From NCBI GenBank assembly GCA_017411305.1, contig JAFQQI010000107.1, forward strand, positions 62,001 through 126,000: DNA of 64,000 bases. The letters run 5' to 3'. The notes under the pieces were generated by a model. It did no database searches, was not told the origin of the DNA, and saw only the letters and a list, made by a program, of their open reading frames with translations. Shown piece after piece: positions 17,856 through 26,870 of the stretch. Numbering within the stretch: position 1 is the stretch's first letter; each line of letters opens with the position of its first letter. Source of the DNA: Lachnospiraceae bacterium (GTDB taxonomy: Bacteria > Bacillota > Clostridia > Lachnospirales > Lachnospiraceae). The translations under genes were made by a program, and so were the position numbers.

Positions 17856-18512
17856 ATGAGCTATCAGATAGCAATCGACGGACCTGCCGGTGCAGGTAAA
17901 AGTACCATAGCCAAAAAGGTGGCAAAAGCAAAAGGATTTATTTATGTGGACACAGGAGCAATGTACCGTGCCATGGCATATTTTCTTCTGAAGGAAGGCG
18001 TAGATGCAAAGGATAAAAATGCGATAGAAGAAAAGTGTACGGAGGCTGACATTATCCTCCGTTACGAAAACGGGGAACAGGTGGTATTGCTAAACGGAGA
18101 GAATGTAAACGGAGTCATCCGTACTGAAGAGGTTGGAAAAATGGCTTCTGCAACAAGTCCCGTTCCGAAGGTAAGAGAACGCATTACCGCAACCCAGAAG
18201 GAACTTGCAGCAACCACAGATGTAGTGATGGACGGAAGGGATATCGGCACCTGTGTATTACCAAATGCAGATGTCAAGGTTTATCTTACTGCCAGCTCTG
18301 CAGTTCGTGCAAGGCGCCGTTATGATGAACTGATTGCAAAGGGGCAGAAATGTGATATTTCACAGATTGAAGCAGATATTATTCAGCGTGATGAGCAGGA
18401 TATGAACCGCGAAGTTTCTCCGCTAAAGCAGGCGGAAGATGCGGTTTTAATTGATTCTTCTTATATGACAATTGATGAAGTGGCTCAGAAAATCATGAGC
18501 CTGTGTGAATAA
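17856..18512 (+). CDS. cmk: Cytidylate kinase
   Basis: A 218-residue nucleotide kinase that phosphorylates CMP and dCMP with ATP. The P-loop GPAGAGKS lies at residues 9-16. The family motifs YVDTGAMYRAMAY and VVMDGRDIGTCVLPNADVKVYLTAS follow. It lies 14 bases before ispH; cmk-ispH-rpsA is a common Clostridia gene order, and here also includes the upstream flavoprotein gene. Confidence 0.96.
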   Translation: MSYQIAIDGPAGAGKSTIAKKVAKAKGFIYVDTGAMYRAMAYFLLKEGVDAKDKNAIEEKCTEADIILRYENGEQVVLLNGENVNGVIRTEEVGKMASATSPVPKVRERITATQKELAATTDVVMDGRDIGTCVLPNADVKVYLTASSAVRARRRYDELIAKGQKCDISQIEADIIQRDEQDMNREVSPLKQAEDAVLIDSSYMTIDEVAQKIMSLCE

Positions 18513-18526
18513 AGGGGAGTAAATAA

Positions 18527-19375
18527 ATGGAAGTAATTCTTGCAAAAAGTGCCGGGTTTTGTTTTGGCGTAAAAAGAGCAGTAGAGCGTGTATATGAACA
18601 GACCGATTCCGGTAAAAAAATCTATACCTACGGTCCCATTATTCACAATGAAGAAGTGGTGAAGGATTTGACGGAAAAAGGAGTGTCGGTGATTGAAAGC
18701 AAGGAAGAATTGGCAAAGCTGTCAGAGGGAACCGTTGTAATCCGCTCCCATGGTGTGCCTAAGAACATTTACGATTTGATTGAAGAAAAGGGACTTGAAT
18801 GTGTGGACGCTACCTGCCCTTTTGTAAAAAGAATTCATAATATTGTGGAAAAAGAAAGTGCAAAGGGAACACAAATCGTGATTATAGGAAATGCGGGACA
18901 TCCGGAAGTTGAGGGGATTATGGGATGGTCATGCAGTCCGGCAATAGTGATTGAATCGGTACAGGAGGCTGAAAAATTTATCCCCAAAGAAGGTCAATCC
19001 GTATGTGTGGTATCCCAGACGACATTTAACTACAACAAATTTAAAGAATTAGTTGAAATTTTTGAAAAAAAAGGTTACAATGTTAATGTTGTAAATACTA
19101 TCTGTAATGCAACAGAAGAAAGACAGACAGAAGCAGGAGAAATTGCTGCTAAAGTTGATGCCATGATAATAATAGGTGGTAAGCATAGTTCCAATACACG
19201 AAAGCTTTACGAGATTTGCAAAGAGAAGTGTGCAACCACATATTTTATACAAACACTGGAAGATTTGCAATTGGAACTGCCTAAAAATGCTTCTCTGGTG
19301 GGAATTACTGCGGGGGCTTCCACCCCCAACAATATTATTGAGGAGGTTCAAAATTATGTCAGAATTAACTTTTGA
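18527..19375 (+). CDS. ispH: 4-hydroxy-3-methylbut-2-enyl diphosphate reductase
   Basis: A 282-residue [4Fe-4S] enzyme of the MEP pathway that makes isopentenyl and dimethylallyl diphosphate. The three cluster cysteines are in AGFCFGVKRAVE (C12), DATCPFVKRIH (near 96) and NTICNATEERQ (near 190). IRSHGVPK and HNEEVV supply the substrate-binding His and Glu residues. In many Clostridia this protein is fused to ribosomal protein S1; here the ispH frame ends with a stop 20 bases inside the separate S1-like gene, in a different frame. Confidence 0.95.
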   Translation: MEVILAKSAGFCFGVKRAVERVYEQTDSGKKIYTYGPIIHNEEVVKDLTEKGVSVIESKEELAKLSEGTVVIRSHGVPKNIYDLIEEKGLECVDATCPFVKRIHNIVEKESAKGTQIVIIGNAGHPEVEGIMGWSCSPAIVIESVQEAEKFIPKEGQSVCVVSQTTFNYNKFKELVEIFEKKGYNVNVVNTICNATEERQTEAGEIAAKVDAMIIIGGKHSSNTRKLYEICKEKCATTYFIQTLEDLQLELPKNASLVGITAGASTPNNIIEEVQNYVRINF

Positions 19376-20522
19376 ACAAATGTTGGAAGAATCATTAAAG
19401 ACAATACATACAGGAGAGGTAGTTGAAGGTACAGTCATTGATGTTAAGCCTGAAGAAATCATTCTTAACATCGGCTATAAATCAGATGGTATTTTGACAA
19501 GAAACGAATATACCAATGAGCCTAATGTTGACTTAACAACTGTAGCTAAGCCGGGCGATACCATGGAAGTAAAAATCCTTAAGGTGAACGACGGTGAAGG
19601 ACAGGTTCTCTTAACTTATAAGAGACTGGCTGCTGATAGAGGCAACAAGAGAATTGAAGAAGCATTCAATAATAAAGAAGTACTTACGGCTAAAGTTTCC
19701 CAGGTATTGGAAGGCGGTTTAAGTGTAGTTGTGGATGAAGTAAGAATTTTCATTCCCGCAAGCCTTGTTTCTGATGTATACGAAAAGGATTTATCCAAGT
19801 ATGCAGGTCAGGAAATTCAGTTTGTAATCAGTGAGTACAATCCAAAGAGAAGAAGATATATCGGTGACCGCAGACAGCTTCTTTCCGCAGAAAAGGCAGA
19901 AATGCAGAAGAAACTGTTTGAAAGCATCCAGGTTGGTGATGTTGTGGAAGGTACTGTTAAGAATGTTACAGACTTCGGCGCATTCATTGATATCGGTGGT
20001 GCAGACGGACTTCTTCATATTTCCGAGATGTCTTGGGGACGTGTAGAGAATCCTAAGAAAGTATTCAAGGTTGGTGATAAGGTAAAAGTATTTATTAAAG
20101 AAATCACCGGAACAAAGATTGCTCTCAGTCTTAAATTTGAAGATGCAAACCCTTGGAAGGATGCTGCAGTTAAGTATGCAGTTGGTAATGTTGTAACCGG
20201 TAAGGTTGCAAGAATGACAGACTTTGGCGCATTTGTTGAATTGGAAACAGGTGTAGATGCATTACTTCATGTATCCCAGATTTCTAAGGAACATATCGAA
20301 AAGCCCTCTGATGTACTTAAGACAGGCGAGGAAGTAACAGCTAAGGTTGTCGATTTCAATGAAGACGATAAGAAAATCAGTTTAAGCGTAAAGGCATTAC
20401 TTGCTCCCGAACCTGAGGAAGCACCAGCAGAAGAGGTTGCTGTAGAGGATGAGGATGCTGATGTAGTTTCTGTTGATATTGAAGCAGTAATCGCAGAAGA
20501 AGCAGCAGCTGAAGAAGAATAA
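19356..20522 (+). CDS. rpsA: Ribosomal protein S1-like protein with four S1 domains
   Basis: A 388-residue protein with S1 RNA-binding domains at about 18-90, 107-178, 194-262 and 277-347, the last two containing the strong VTDFGAFID and MTDFGAFVE signatures. An acidic tail (352-388, rich in Glu) ends it. It binds mRNA on the 30S subunit or acts as a related RNA-binding translation factor. The start is the ATG at 19356: AGGAGG (19341-19346) is nine bases upstream and the protein begins MSELTFEQML. A longer in-frame ORF from 19176 lies inside ispH and has no support. The 20-base overlap with ispH suggests translational coupling. Confidence 0.93.
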   Translation: MSELTFEQMLEESLKTIHTGEVVEGTVIDVKPEEIILNIGYKSDGILTRNEYTNEPNVDLTTVAKPGDTMEVKILKVNDGEGQVLLTYKRLAADRGNKRIEEAFNNKEVLTAKVSQVLEGGLSVVVDEVRIFIPASLVSDVYEKDLSKYAGQEIQFVISEYNPKRRRYIGDRRQLLSAEKAEMQKKLFESIQVGDVVEGTVKNVTDFGAFIDIGGADGLLHISEMSWGRVENPKKVFKVGDKVKVFIKEITGTKIALSLKFEDANPWKDAAVKYAVGNVVTGKVARMTDFGAFVELETGVDALLHVSQISKEHIEKPSDVLKTGEEVTAKVVDFNEDDKKISLSVKALLAPEPEEAPAEEVAVEDEDADVVSVDIEAVIAEEAAAEEE

Positions 20523-20546
20523 AGTAATAAGGTCCGGTGGATTGCC

Positions 20547-21329
20547 ATGGCATATGATTATGAGAAATTTAAAGATGCAGTCTTTCAAATGACGAAGATT
20601 GATTTGAATGCGTATAAAGAACGTCAGATGAAACGACGGATAGATTCTCTGATTACCAAGCACGGGTATAAAGGGTATGAGGATTATGTAAAGGTCTTGA
20701 AAACGGATCAAAATATGTTTGAAGAATTTGTTACTTACCTGACAATTAACGTATCGGAATTTTACAGAAATCCCGAACAATGGCAGGTAATGGAAAAGGA
20801 AATCGTACCTGAATTAATCGGCAAGTTCGGTAAAACACTGAAAATCTGGAGTGCTGCCTGTTCAACAGGTGATGAACCCTATTCGCTTGTTATGGCCTTA
20901 TCAAGGCATATTCCGCTTAATATGATTCATATTACTGCAACAGATATAGACAAGCAGGTAATTGCCAAGGCAAAGGTTGGACTATACAACGAGAAGAGTA
21001 TTGCAGCAGTGCCGGAGGATCTTAAGAAAAAGTACTTTACTAAGGTAGGACTTTCCTATCAGATATCCGATGAGATAAAGTCAAGGGTAGAATTTAAAGA
21101 GCACAACCTTTTAGATAATAATTTCCCTACGGGTTATCATATGATTGTTTGCCGTAATGTACTTATTTATTTTACGGAAGAAGCAAAAGATGAGGTGTTC
21201 AGAAAATTCTTTACTTCTTTAACGCCGGGTGGTGTGCTATTTATCGGAAGTACTGAGCAGATCATTAATCATAGGGATATGGGATATGAACGTAAAAGTT
21301 CTTTCTACTATGAAAAGCCTGCAAAATAA
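20547..21329 (+). CDS. CheR-type protein-glutamate methyltransferase
   Basis: A 260-residue SAM-dependent methyltransferase of the CheR family. The N-terminal helical CheR domain covers about 1-75. The C-terminal Rossmann domain shows KIWSAACSTGDEPYSLVM (SAM-binding, about 95-112) and IVCRNVLIYF, a family hallmark. CheR enzymes methylate glutamates of chemoreceptors. No chemotaxis genes are near, so this may be an orphan CheR. It follows rpsA by 24 bases and is closed by a terminator. Confidence 0.93.
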   Translation: MAYDYEKFKDAVFQMTKIDLNAYKERQMKRRIDSLITKHGYKGYEDYVKVLKTDQNMFEEFVTYLTINVSEFYRNPEQWQVMEKEIVPELIGKFGKTLKIWSAACSTGDEPYSLVMALSRHIPLNMIHITATDIDKQVIAKAKVGLYNEKSIAAVPEDLKKKYFTKVGLSYQISDEIKSRVEFKEHNLLDNNFPTGYHMIVCRNVLIYFTEEAKDEVFRKFFTSLTPGGVLFIGSTEQIINHRDMGYERKSSFYYEKPAK

Positions 21330-21346
21330 TAAACTATAAATATCAT

Positions 21347-21373
21347 AAGAGGTATCCATAAGGATACCTCTTT
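21347..21373 (+). terminator. Terminator after the cmk-ispH-rpsA-cheR run
   Basis: Eleven-base perfect arms aagaggtatcc / ggatacctctt with a four-base loop and a T tail. Confidence 0.85.
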
Positions 21374-21422
21374 GCTGTATATCGTATATATGGCTAATAG
21401 ATAAAAAAGAAAGGAAAATCTT

Positions 21423-22643
21423 ATGAAAATTGTAAAAAAATGGAATTCACTTAGTTTAATCCTAAGAATTGCAATCGGTCTGATATTGGGTGCAATTTTA
21501 GGTGTGTTTTTACCGGGAGCAACAGTAATCAGTATCCTTGGAGATGTATTTGTAGGAGCACTAAAAGCAATTGCGCCGGTGCTGGTATTTGTGCTTGTAA
21601 TGAGTTCGGTTGCCAATGCAAAAGGTGGTGTTGGGAAAAGATTCCGTACAGTAGTTATTTTGTATATGGTTAGTACCTGTTTGGCTGCATTTACGGCAGT
21701 TATCGGAAGCTTCTTGTTCCCGGTAACTATGCATTTAACAGATGCTGCCGATAATACTGCTCCGGGCGGAATTGGTGAAGTGCTTGGCAATTTGCTTAAT
21801 AATATGGTGCAAAATCCTGTGACAGCCATTGCAAACGGCAATTATATCGGCATTTTGACATGGGCAATTATTTTTGGTCTGGCTATGAAGCAGCTGGCAT
21901 CTGAAAATACAAAGAAATTAACTGTTGATCTTTCCGATGCGGTTTCACAGGCGGTTCGCTGGATTATTAATCTTGCACCGTTTGGAATTATGGGTCTGGT
22001 ATTTTATTCCGTATCAACAAACGGTCTTGAAATTTTTACAGAATATGGAAAATTATTATTATTATTAGTTGGATGTATGCTTGTTGTAGCATTAGTGGTA
22101 GATCCTCTTATCGTATTTGTTTGCCTTAGAAGAAATCCTTATCCGCTTGTGTTTAAGTGTTTTAAGGAGAGTGGTGTGACAGCATTCTTTACCAGAAGCT
22201 CAGCAGCTAATATTCCGATTAACATGAACTTATGCGAAAAATTAGGCTTGGAAAAAGATTTCTATTCCGTATCCATTCCTCTTGGTGCTACTATTAACAT
22301 GGATGGTGCAGCAATTACCATTACGGTTATGGCTCTTACTGTCGCAAATACAATGGGTATTTCTGTAGACATTCCTACTGCATTTATTCTTGCGATTATT
22401 GCAACTCTTGGCGCATGTGGTGCATCCGGTGTAGCAGGTGGTTCCTTGCTTTTGATTCCGCTTGCATGTTCCTTGTTCGGAATTGGAAATGATATAGCAA
22501 TGCAGGCAGTTGCTGTTGGATTTATTATCGGTGTAGTTCAGGATTCCCTGGAAACTGCAATTAACTCATCAGGTGATGTTATGTTTGCAGCAACAGCAGA
22601 ATTTATGGAGTGGAAGAAGCAGGGAAAAGAAATCAAATTTTAA
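21423..22643 (+). CDS. sstT: Na+/serine-threonine symporter
   Basis: A 406-residue membrane transporter of the dicarboxylate/amino acid:cation symporter family, SstT branch. The N-terminus ([17 protein letters not shown] and [21 protein letters not shown]) is characteristic. Other signatures are [21 protein letters not shown] and the [19 protein letters not shown] segment that shapes the Na+/substrate site. It imports serine and threonine with Na+. It sits between two terminators, so it is a single-gene unit. Confidence 0.93.
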   Translation: MKIVKKWNSLSLILRIAIGLILGAILGVFLPGATVISILGDVFVGALKAIAPVLVFVLVMSSVANAKGGVGKRFRTVVILYMVSTCLAAFTAVIGSFLFPVTMHLTDAADNTAPGGIGEVLGNLLNNMVQNPVTAIANGNYIGILTWAIIFGLAMKQLASENTKKLTVDLSDAVSQAVRWIINLAPFGIMGLVFYSVSTNGLEIFTEYGKLLLLLVGCMLVVALVVDPLIVFVCLRRNPYPLVFKCFKESGVTAFFTRSSAANIPINMNLCEKLGLEKDFYSVSIPLGATINMDGAAITITVMALTVANTMGISVDIPTAFILAIIATLGACGASGVAGGSLLLIPLACSLFGIGNDIAMQAVAVGFIIGVVQDSLETAINSSGDVMFAATAEFMEWKKQGKEIKF

Positions 22644-22663
22644 TCTTGTTAGAGTAATAGAGT

Positions 22664-22693
22664 AAAAGAAGCACTCATATGAGTGCTTCTTTT
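22664..22693. terminator. Bidirectional terminator between sstT and the exonuclease gene
   Basis: A perfect 30-base palindrome: 15-base arms beginning aaaagaagcactcat, A-rich on one side and T-rich on the other. It suits both converging genes. Confidence 0.85.
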
Positions 22694-22719
22694 TGTATGA
22701 GAATTTGGTTACCATTTGT

Positions 22720-23823
22720 TTACGGTTGCACTGCCATAATATTCAGTACATGGCTGGCATAATCAGAAAATAACTGTCTGTCCTTTTTAATTTCATCCGT
22801 CAGTTCAAAGAACAAATCGTTTGTTTTGTATTCCCGTTTGAAGAAAGGCTCTGCCAAAATATCCCATTGCGGAAGATAGGTAGAAAATTTTCTTGTATAG
22901 CAGTTGGCCGCCGTTGCCTGTTCCCGATATTCCTTATCAACAAAGGAAGCAATGGATTTGTGCATGGCAGTATCTTCTGTAGGAAGATAGTAATAATCCT
23001 TATAATTAGCATAATAATATTTCAGTTCTTCCTCATAGATGGGAATGATTAAGGTTCCTTCATGGCCTTCGCCTTTAAAGTGACATCCCTTAGCCATACC
23101 GGTAACGGAAACCGGCAAAGGAGAAGAAAAAACAAGCTTCATCAAAAGCTCTTTACGGGGAATGCCGTGAATATCATTGTAGTAATTTGCCTGCACTTTT
23201 CTGGCTTTAATATTGCAATTGAACAAGTCGTAGTAGGACAGAATCGGCAAAATTTCAAGCATACCCTTCATGTCATCTGAATTGTGAAGAAGGAGTATAT
23301 GATATAAGTTAAAGTCATGAGAGGAGAGATAATCGTTATATACATTGATTAACTCGCCGCCGGTGTAGGTATCCTCCCGCTCAATGCCTAGATAATACTC
23401 AATTGTTTTAAGCTTGCAGTTAGGCAACTTTAAAAAATTCTTGTATGGAGTAATACGTCTGTATATATCGATTCCGTCAAAGTCATCAAAACTGTAAGGA
23501 AGCTCATATTGACGAATTTTCTGCTTCAGATAAGGCAAATCAAAGGTATTGCCATTATAATGTATCAGATAAGAAAACTCTTCCGCAAAAGAAAAGAATG
23601 CTTTAATCAGTTCCGGTTCTTCTTCGGGAGATTGGGCAAACCACTGTTTGATTTGCCAGTTATCTTCCCGGTAAAAAGCACACCCGATCAGGTAGAGCTG
23701 GGAACCGGATGCGGAAAGACCGGTGGTTTCAATATCCAGAAAAAGAATTTCCTGAAGGGGAGCCAAACGCTCTAACGGATAGGATAATGTAAAATTATTT
23801 AAAATGATTTCTTCTGTTTTCAT
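22720..23823 (-). CDS. Ribonuclease H-like (DEDD) exonuclease domain protein, YprB-like
   Basis: A 367-residue protein. The start is the ATG at 23823, with GGAGGG five bases upstream on the minus strand; an in-frame ATG at 23844 would bury that site. Residues about 25-185 form a DEDD-type RNase H-like fold: FLDIETTGLSASGS (Exo I acidic pair), LIHYNGNTFDLPYL (Exo II) and LLHNSDDMKGML with the last Asp (Exo III). The C-terminal 180 residues are family-specific. Members related to Bacillus YprB are believed to process nucleic acid 3' ends; the substrate is unknown. Confidence 0.87.
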   Translation of the reverse strand: MKTEEIILNNFTLSYPLERLAPLQEILFLDIETTGLSASGSQLYLIGCAFYREDNWQIKQWFAQSPEEEPELIKAFFSFAEEFSYLIHYNGNTFDLPYLKQKIRQYELPYSFDDFDGIDIYRRITPYKNFLKLPNCKLKTIEYYLGIEREDTYTGGELINVYNDYLSSHDFNLYHILLLHNSDDMKGMLEILPILSYYDLFNCNIKARKVQANYYNDIHGIPRKELLMKLVFSSPLPVSVTGMAKGCHFKGEGHEGTLIIPIYEEELKYYYANYKDYYYLPTEDTAMHKSIASFVDKEYREQATAANCYTRKFSTYLPQWDILAEPFFKREYKTNDLFFELTDEIKKDRQLFSDYASHVLNIMAVQP

Positions 23824-23880
23824 AAGCCCTCCAAATATATACATAAGTTTAGCACATTTTTATAATTTGCAGTAGTATTT

Positions 23881-23907
23881 TCGACAAAAAAATAGTATAT
23901 TTATAAG
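23881..23907 (+). promoter_or_regulatory. Possible promoter of the rnf operon
   Basis: TCGACA (23881-23886) and TATAAG (23902-23907) are separated by 15 bases, short of the ideal spacing. An eight-base inverted repeat, ctttggca / tgccaaag (23923-23930 and 23955-23962), lies in the leader. Confidence 0.35.
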
Positions 23908-23986
23908 AGAAAGTATGTAAGACTTTGGCAAAATGAGATTAAGAGTAAATTAAATGCCAAAGCAATAAACAGAAAGAAGGATTAAG

Positions 23987-25303
23987 ATGGCAAAATTAAC
24001 TTTTGTAGGAGGAATCCACCCCTATGACGGTAAGGACTTGTCCAAAGATAAACCAATCAGGGATGTTCTGCCTAAAGGTGAGCTGGTATATCCTCTATCT
24101 CAGCATATTGGTGCGCCTGCGACTGCTGTGGTGAAAAAAGGAGATAAGGTGCTGGTTGGACAAAAAATAGCGGAAGCAACCGGGTTTGTTTCAGCTCCTG
24201 TTTATGCGTCCGTTTCCGGGATTGTAAAAGCTGTTGAACCCAGACGGGTAGTGACCGGTGATAATGTGATGAGCATTGTTATTGAAAATGATGGTGCTTA
24301 TGAAGAAATAGAGTGGCCGGCGATAAAGCCTTACGAAGAACTTACCAGAGAAGAGAAGATTGAGCTGATAAAAGAAGCAGGTATTGTGGGAATGGGCGGT
24401 GCAGGATTCCCAACTTTTATCAAGCTTTCACCGAAAGAGCCGGAAAAGATTGAGTATGTCATTGTTAACTGTGCGGAATGTGAACCTTATTTAACCTCAG
24501 ATTACCGCAAAATGTTAGAAGAACCGGAGAAATTAATCAGCGGACTTAAGGTTTCACTTAGTTTGTTTGACAATGCAAGAGGTATTCTGGCAATAGAAGA
24601 TAATAAGCCCGATTGTATTGAATTACTTAGGAAAATGACCAAGGACGAGCCTAAAATTGCGGTAAAAGCGTTGAAGACCAAATACCCGCAAGGTTCAGAG
24701 CGGCATTTGGTTTATGCAGTAACGGGAAGAGCCATTAATTCATCGCAATTACCGGCAGATGCAGGATGTGTGGTTAACAATGTAGATACGGTTATTGCTA
24801 TCCATAATGCGGTGAAAGAAGGCAAACCGTTAATGTATCGTATTGTAACGGTAACAGGAGATGCCATAGCAGAACCTTGCAATTTCAGGGTGCGGATTGG
24901 CACCAACTATAATGAGCTGGTAGAAGAAGCAGGAGGGTTCAAAGAAAAACCTGTTAAGATTATTTCCGGTGGTCCCATGATGGGATTTGGTATTTTTGAT
25001 TTAAATCTTCCGGTTACAAAATCATCTTCTGCACTTTTGTGTTTGACAAAGGATGAGGTTTCTGCCATGGAACCCAGTGCCTGCATTAATTGCGGTAAAT
25101 GTGTTGAGGTGTGCCCGGGACGGGTAGTACCCAGCAGATTGGCGGATTATGCAGAACATTACAACGAGGAAGCCTTTGTAAAGAACAATGGTATGGAATG
25201 CTGTGAATGCGGTTGCTGCAGTTATGTATGTCCGGCAAAGAGACCGCTTACGCAGGTAATCAAATCTATGCGTAAGATGCAGCTGGCTAAGAAGAAAAAG
25301 TAG
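23987..25303 (+). CDS. rnfC: Rnf complex subunit C (NADH-binding, Fe-S)
   Basis: A 438-residue peripheral subunit of the ferredoxin:NAD+ oxidoreductase ion pump. The N-terminal barrel-like domain is followed by EAGIVGMGGAGFPTFIKL (130-147), the FMN/NADH-binding loop. Two [4Fe-4S] motifs lie near the end: C366/369/372/376 in ACINCGKCVEVCPGR and C405/408/411/415 in ECCECGCCSYVCPAK. It opens the rnfCDGEAB cluster; gene order is that of the Clostridia type. The complex couples ferredoxin oxidation to NAD+ reduction and Na+ or H+ export. Confidence 0.96.
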   Translation: MAKLTFVGGIHPYDGKDLSKDKPIRDVLPKGELVYPLSQHIGAPATAVVKKGDKVLVGQKIAEATGFVSAPVYASVSGIVKAVEPRRVVTGDNVMSIVIENDGAYEEIEWPAIKPYEELTREEKIELIKEAGIVGMGGAGFPTFIKLSPKEPEKIEYVIVNCAECEPYLTSDYRKMLEEPEKLISGLKVSLSLFDNARGILAIEDNKPDCIELLRKMTKDEPKIAVKALKTKYPQGSERHLVYAVTGRAINSSQLPADAGCVVNNVDTVIAIHNAVKEGKPLMYRIVTVTGDAIAEPCNFRVRIGTNYNELVEEAGGFKEKPVKIISGGPMMGFGIFDLNLPVTKSSSALLCLTKDEVSAMEPSACINCGKCVEVCPGRVVPSRLADYAEHYNEEAFVKNNGMECCECGCCSYVCPAKRPLTQVIKSMRKMQLAKKKK

Positions 25304-25317
25304 GAGGAAGGAAGAAA

Positions 25318-26250
25318 ATGAGTGATTTGATGAAAGTGTCATCTAATCCCCATATCAGATCCAAGGTTACTACCGGTAATATTATGCTTGCGGTAGTAAT
25401 TGCGTTACTTCCTACAGCTGGGTTTGGTATTTATAATTTCGGATTAGACGCACTTATATTAATATTAGTAACGGTAGCAACAACCGTACTTACTGAATTT
25501 TTATATGAAAAGCTGATGCATAAACCGGTTACCATAGGGGATTATTCCGCAGTGGTAACAGGTCTTTTACTGGCACTCAATTTGCCCCCGGCAGCGCCAT
25601 GGTGGATTGGGGTAATCGGCGGTATTTTTGCAATATTGGTAGTGAAGATGCTTTTCGGAGGTCTGGGTCAAAATTTTATGAACCCTGCACTTGGTGCCAG
25701 ATGCTTCCTTTTGATATCTTACACCTCCATTATGTGTAATTTTGAATGCGATGCTTATACGGGAGCAACTCCCCTTGCTGCGTTAAAGGCAGGTGAAAGC
25801 GTTAATGTACTGGATATGGTAATCGGACGTACGGCAGGTACCATCGGAGAAACTTCAATGATTGCCATTGTAATTGGTGCGTGCTTTTTAATCCTTCTCG
25901 GAATCATTGATCTTAAGATTCCCGGAAGCTATCTTGTGAGCTTTGTGGTATTTATTATTTTGTTTGGCGGTCATGGCATCGATCCTACATATATCAGTGC
26001 ACAGCTTGCCGGTGGCGGACTGATGCTTGGTGCGTTTTTTATGGCAACAGACTATGTGACCAGACCTATTACCAAAAACGGACAGTATGTATATGGAGTT
26101 TTCCTCGGTATTCTGACCGGTATTTTCAGAGTGTTCGGACCTTCCGCAGAAGGTGTATCTTATGCGATTATCATCGGCAACCTGCTTGTGCCGTTGATTG
26201 AAAAGATTACCCTTCCCAAAGCATTTGGTAAAGGAGGGGAAAAGGCATGA
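25318..26250 (+). CDS. rnfD: Rnf complex subunit D (covalent FMN)
   Basis: A 310-residue integral membrane subunit related to NqrB. It has about nine hydrophobic segments and the flavinylation motif YTGATPL with Thr151 as the expected FMN attachment site. The segments NPALGARCFLLISY and MATDYVTRPITKNGQ are typical. It lies 14 bases after rnfC and overlaps rnfG by 4 bases. ApbE, the enzyme that attaches FMN, is encoded at 30112. Confidence 0.95.
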   Translation: MSDLMKVSSNPHIRSKVTTGNIMLAVVIALLPTAGFGIYNFGLDALILILVTVATTVLTEFLYEKLMHKPVTIGDYSAVVTGLLLALNLPPAAPWWIGVIGGIFAILVVKMLFGGLGQNFMNPALGARCFLLISYTSIMCNFECDAYTGATPLAALKAGESVNVLDMVIGRTAGTIGETSMIAIVIGACFLILLGIIDLKIPGSYLVSFVVFIILFGGHGIDPTYISAQLAGGGLMLGAFFMATDYVTRPITKNGQYVYGVFLGILTGIFRVFGPSAEGVSYAIIIGNLLVPLIEKITLPKAFGKGGEKA

Positions 26251-26870
26251 AAAGTATGTTAAAAGATGCGGCAATCCTATTTGCCATTACTTTGTGCGCA
26301 GGTCTTATACTTGGATTTGTGTTCAATATTACAAAAGAACCAATTGCCATTGCAGAAGAAAAGGCGGCGCAGGAAGCATATAAAGAAGTATTTCCTGATG
26401 CAGCAGCATTTGCAAAAATTGAACTTGCAGTGCCGGAGGATGCGGAATATGAAGCTGCATGGGCCGCTGCAGGATATGAAAGCGTTGAAATCGGACAGGT
26501 ATTATGGGCAAAAGATACTTCCGGTACAGTTCTTGGATATGTTATTACGGTAACTAGCCATGCAGGTTACGGTGGTGATATTACGTTCACCATGGGAATC
26601 CGTCAGGACGGAACCGTAAACGGTATTTCCATTCTTTCCATTTCCGAAACAGCAGGTCTCGGTATGAAAGCGGAGGAAGTTTTAAAACCGCAGTTTGCAA
26701 ACAAACAGGTAGCTCAATTCGCATATACCAAATCCGGCGCTACCATTGATAGTGAAATTGATGCTATCAGTGGTGCCACTATTACAACAGATGCTGTTGT
26801 AACAGCTGTAAATGGTGGACTTTACTATTTCCAGACGCAGTTAGGAGGTAGTGCAAATGAAACAAAATAG
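26247..26870 (+). CDS. rnfG: Rnf complex subunit G (covalent FMN)
   Basis: A 207-residue subunit with one N-terminal membrane helix (about 7-28) and an outward-facing FMN-binding domain. The covalent flavin site is SGATIT at 175-180, with Thr178 as acceptor. The preceding region DITFTMGIRQDG and ETAGLGMK is typical of RnfG/NqrC. It overlaps rnfD by 4 bases and rnfE by 14 bases. Confidence 0.95.
   Translation: MKSMLKDAAILFAITLCAGLILGFVFNITKEPIAIAEEKAAQEAYKEVFPDAAAFAKIELAVPEDAEYEAAWAAAGYESVEIGQVLWAKDTSGTVLGYVITVTSHAGYGGDITFTMGIRQDGTVNGISILSISETAGLGMKAEEVLKPQFANKQVAQFAYTKSGATIDSEIDAISGATITTDAVVTAVNGGLYYFQTQLGGSANETK

Noticed and set aside
19176..19355. Longer start of the S1-like protein
   Set aside because: This part lies inside ispH; the AGGAGG and MSELTFEQ start at 19356 explains the gene.
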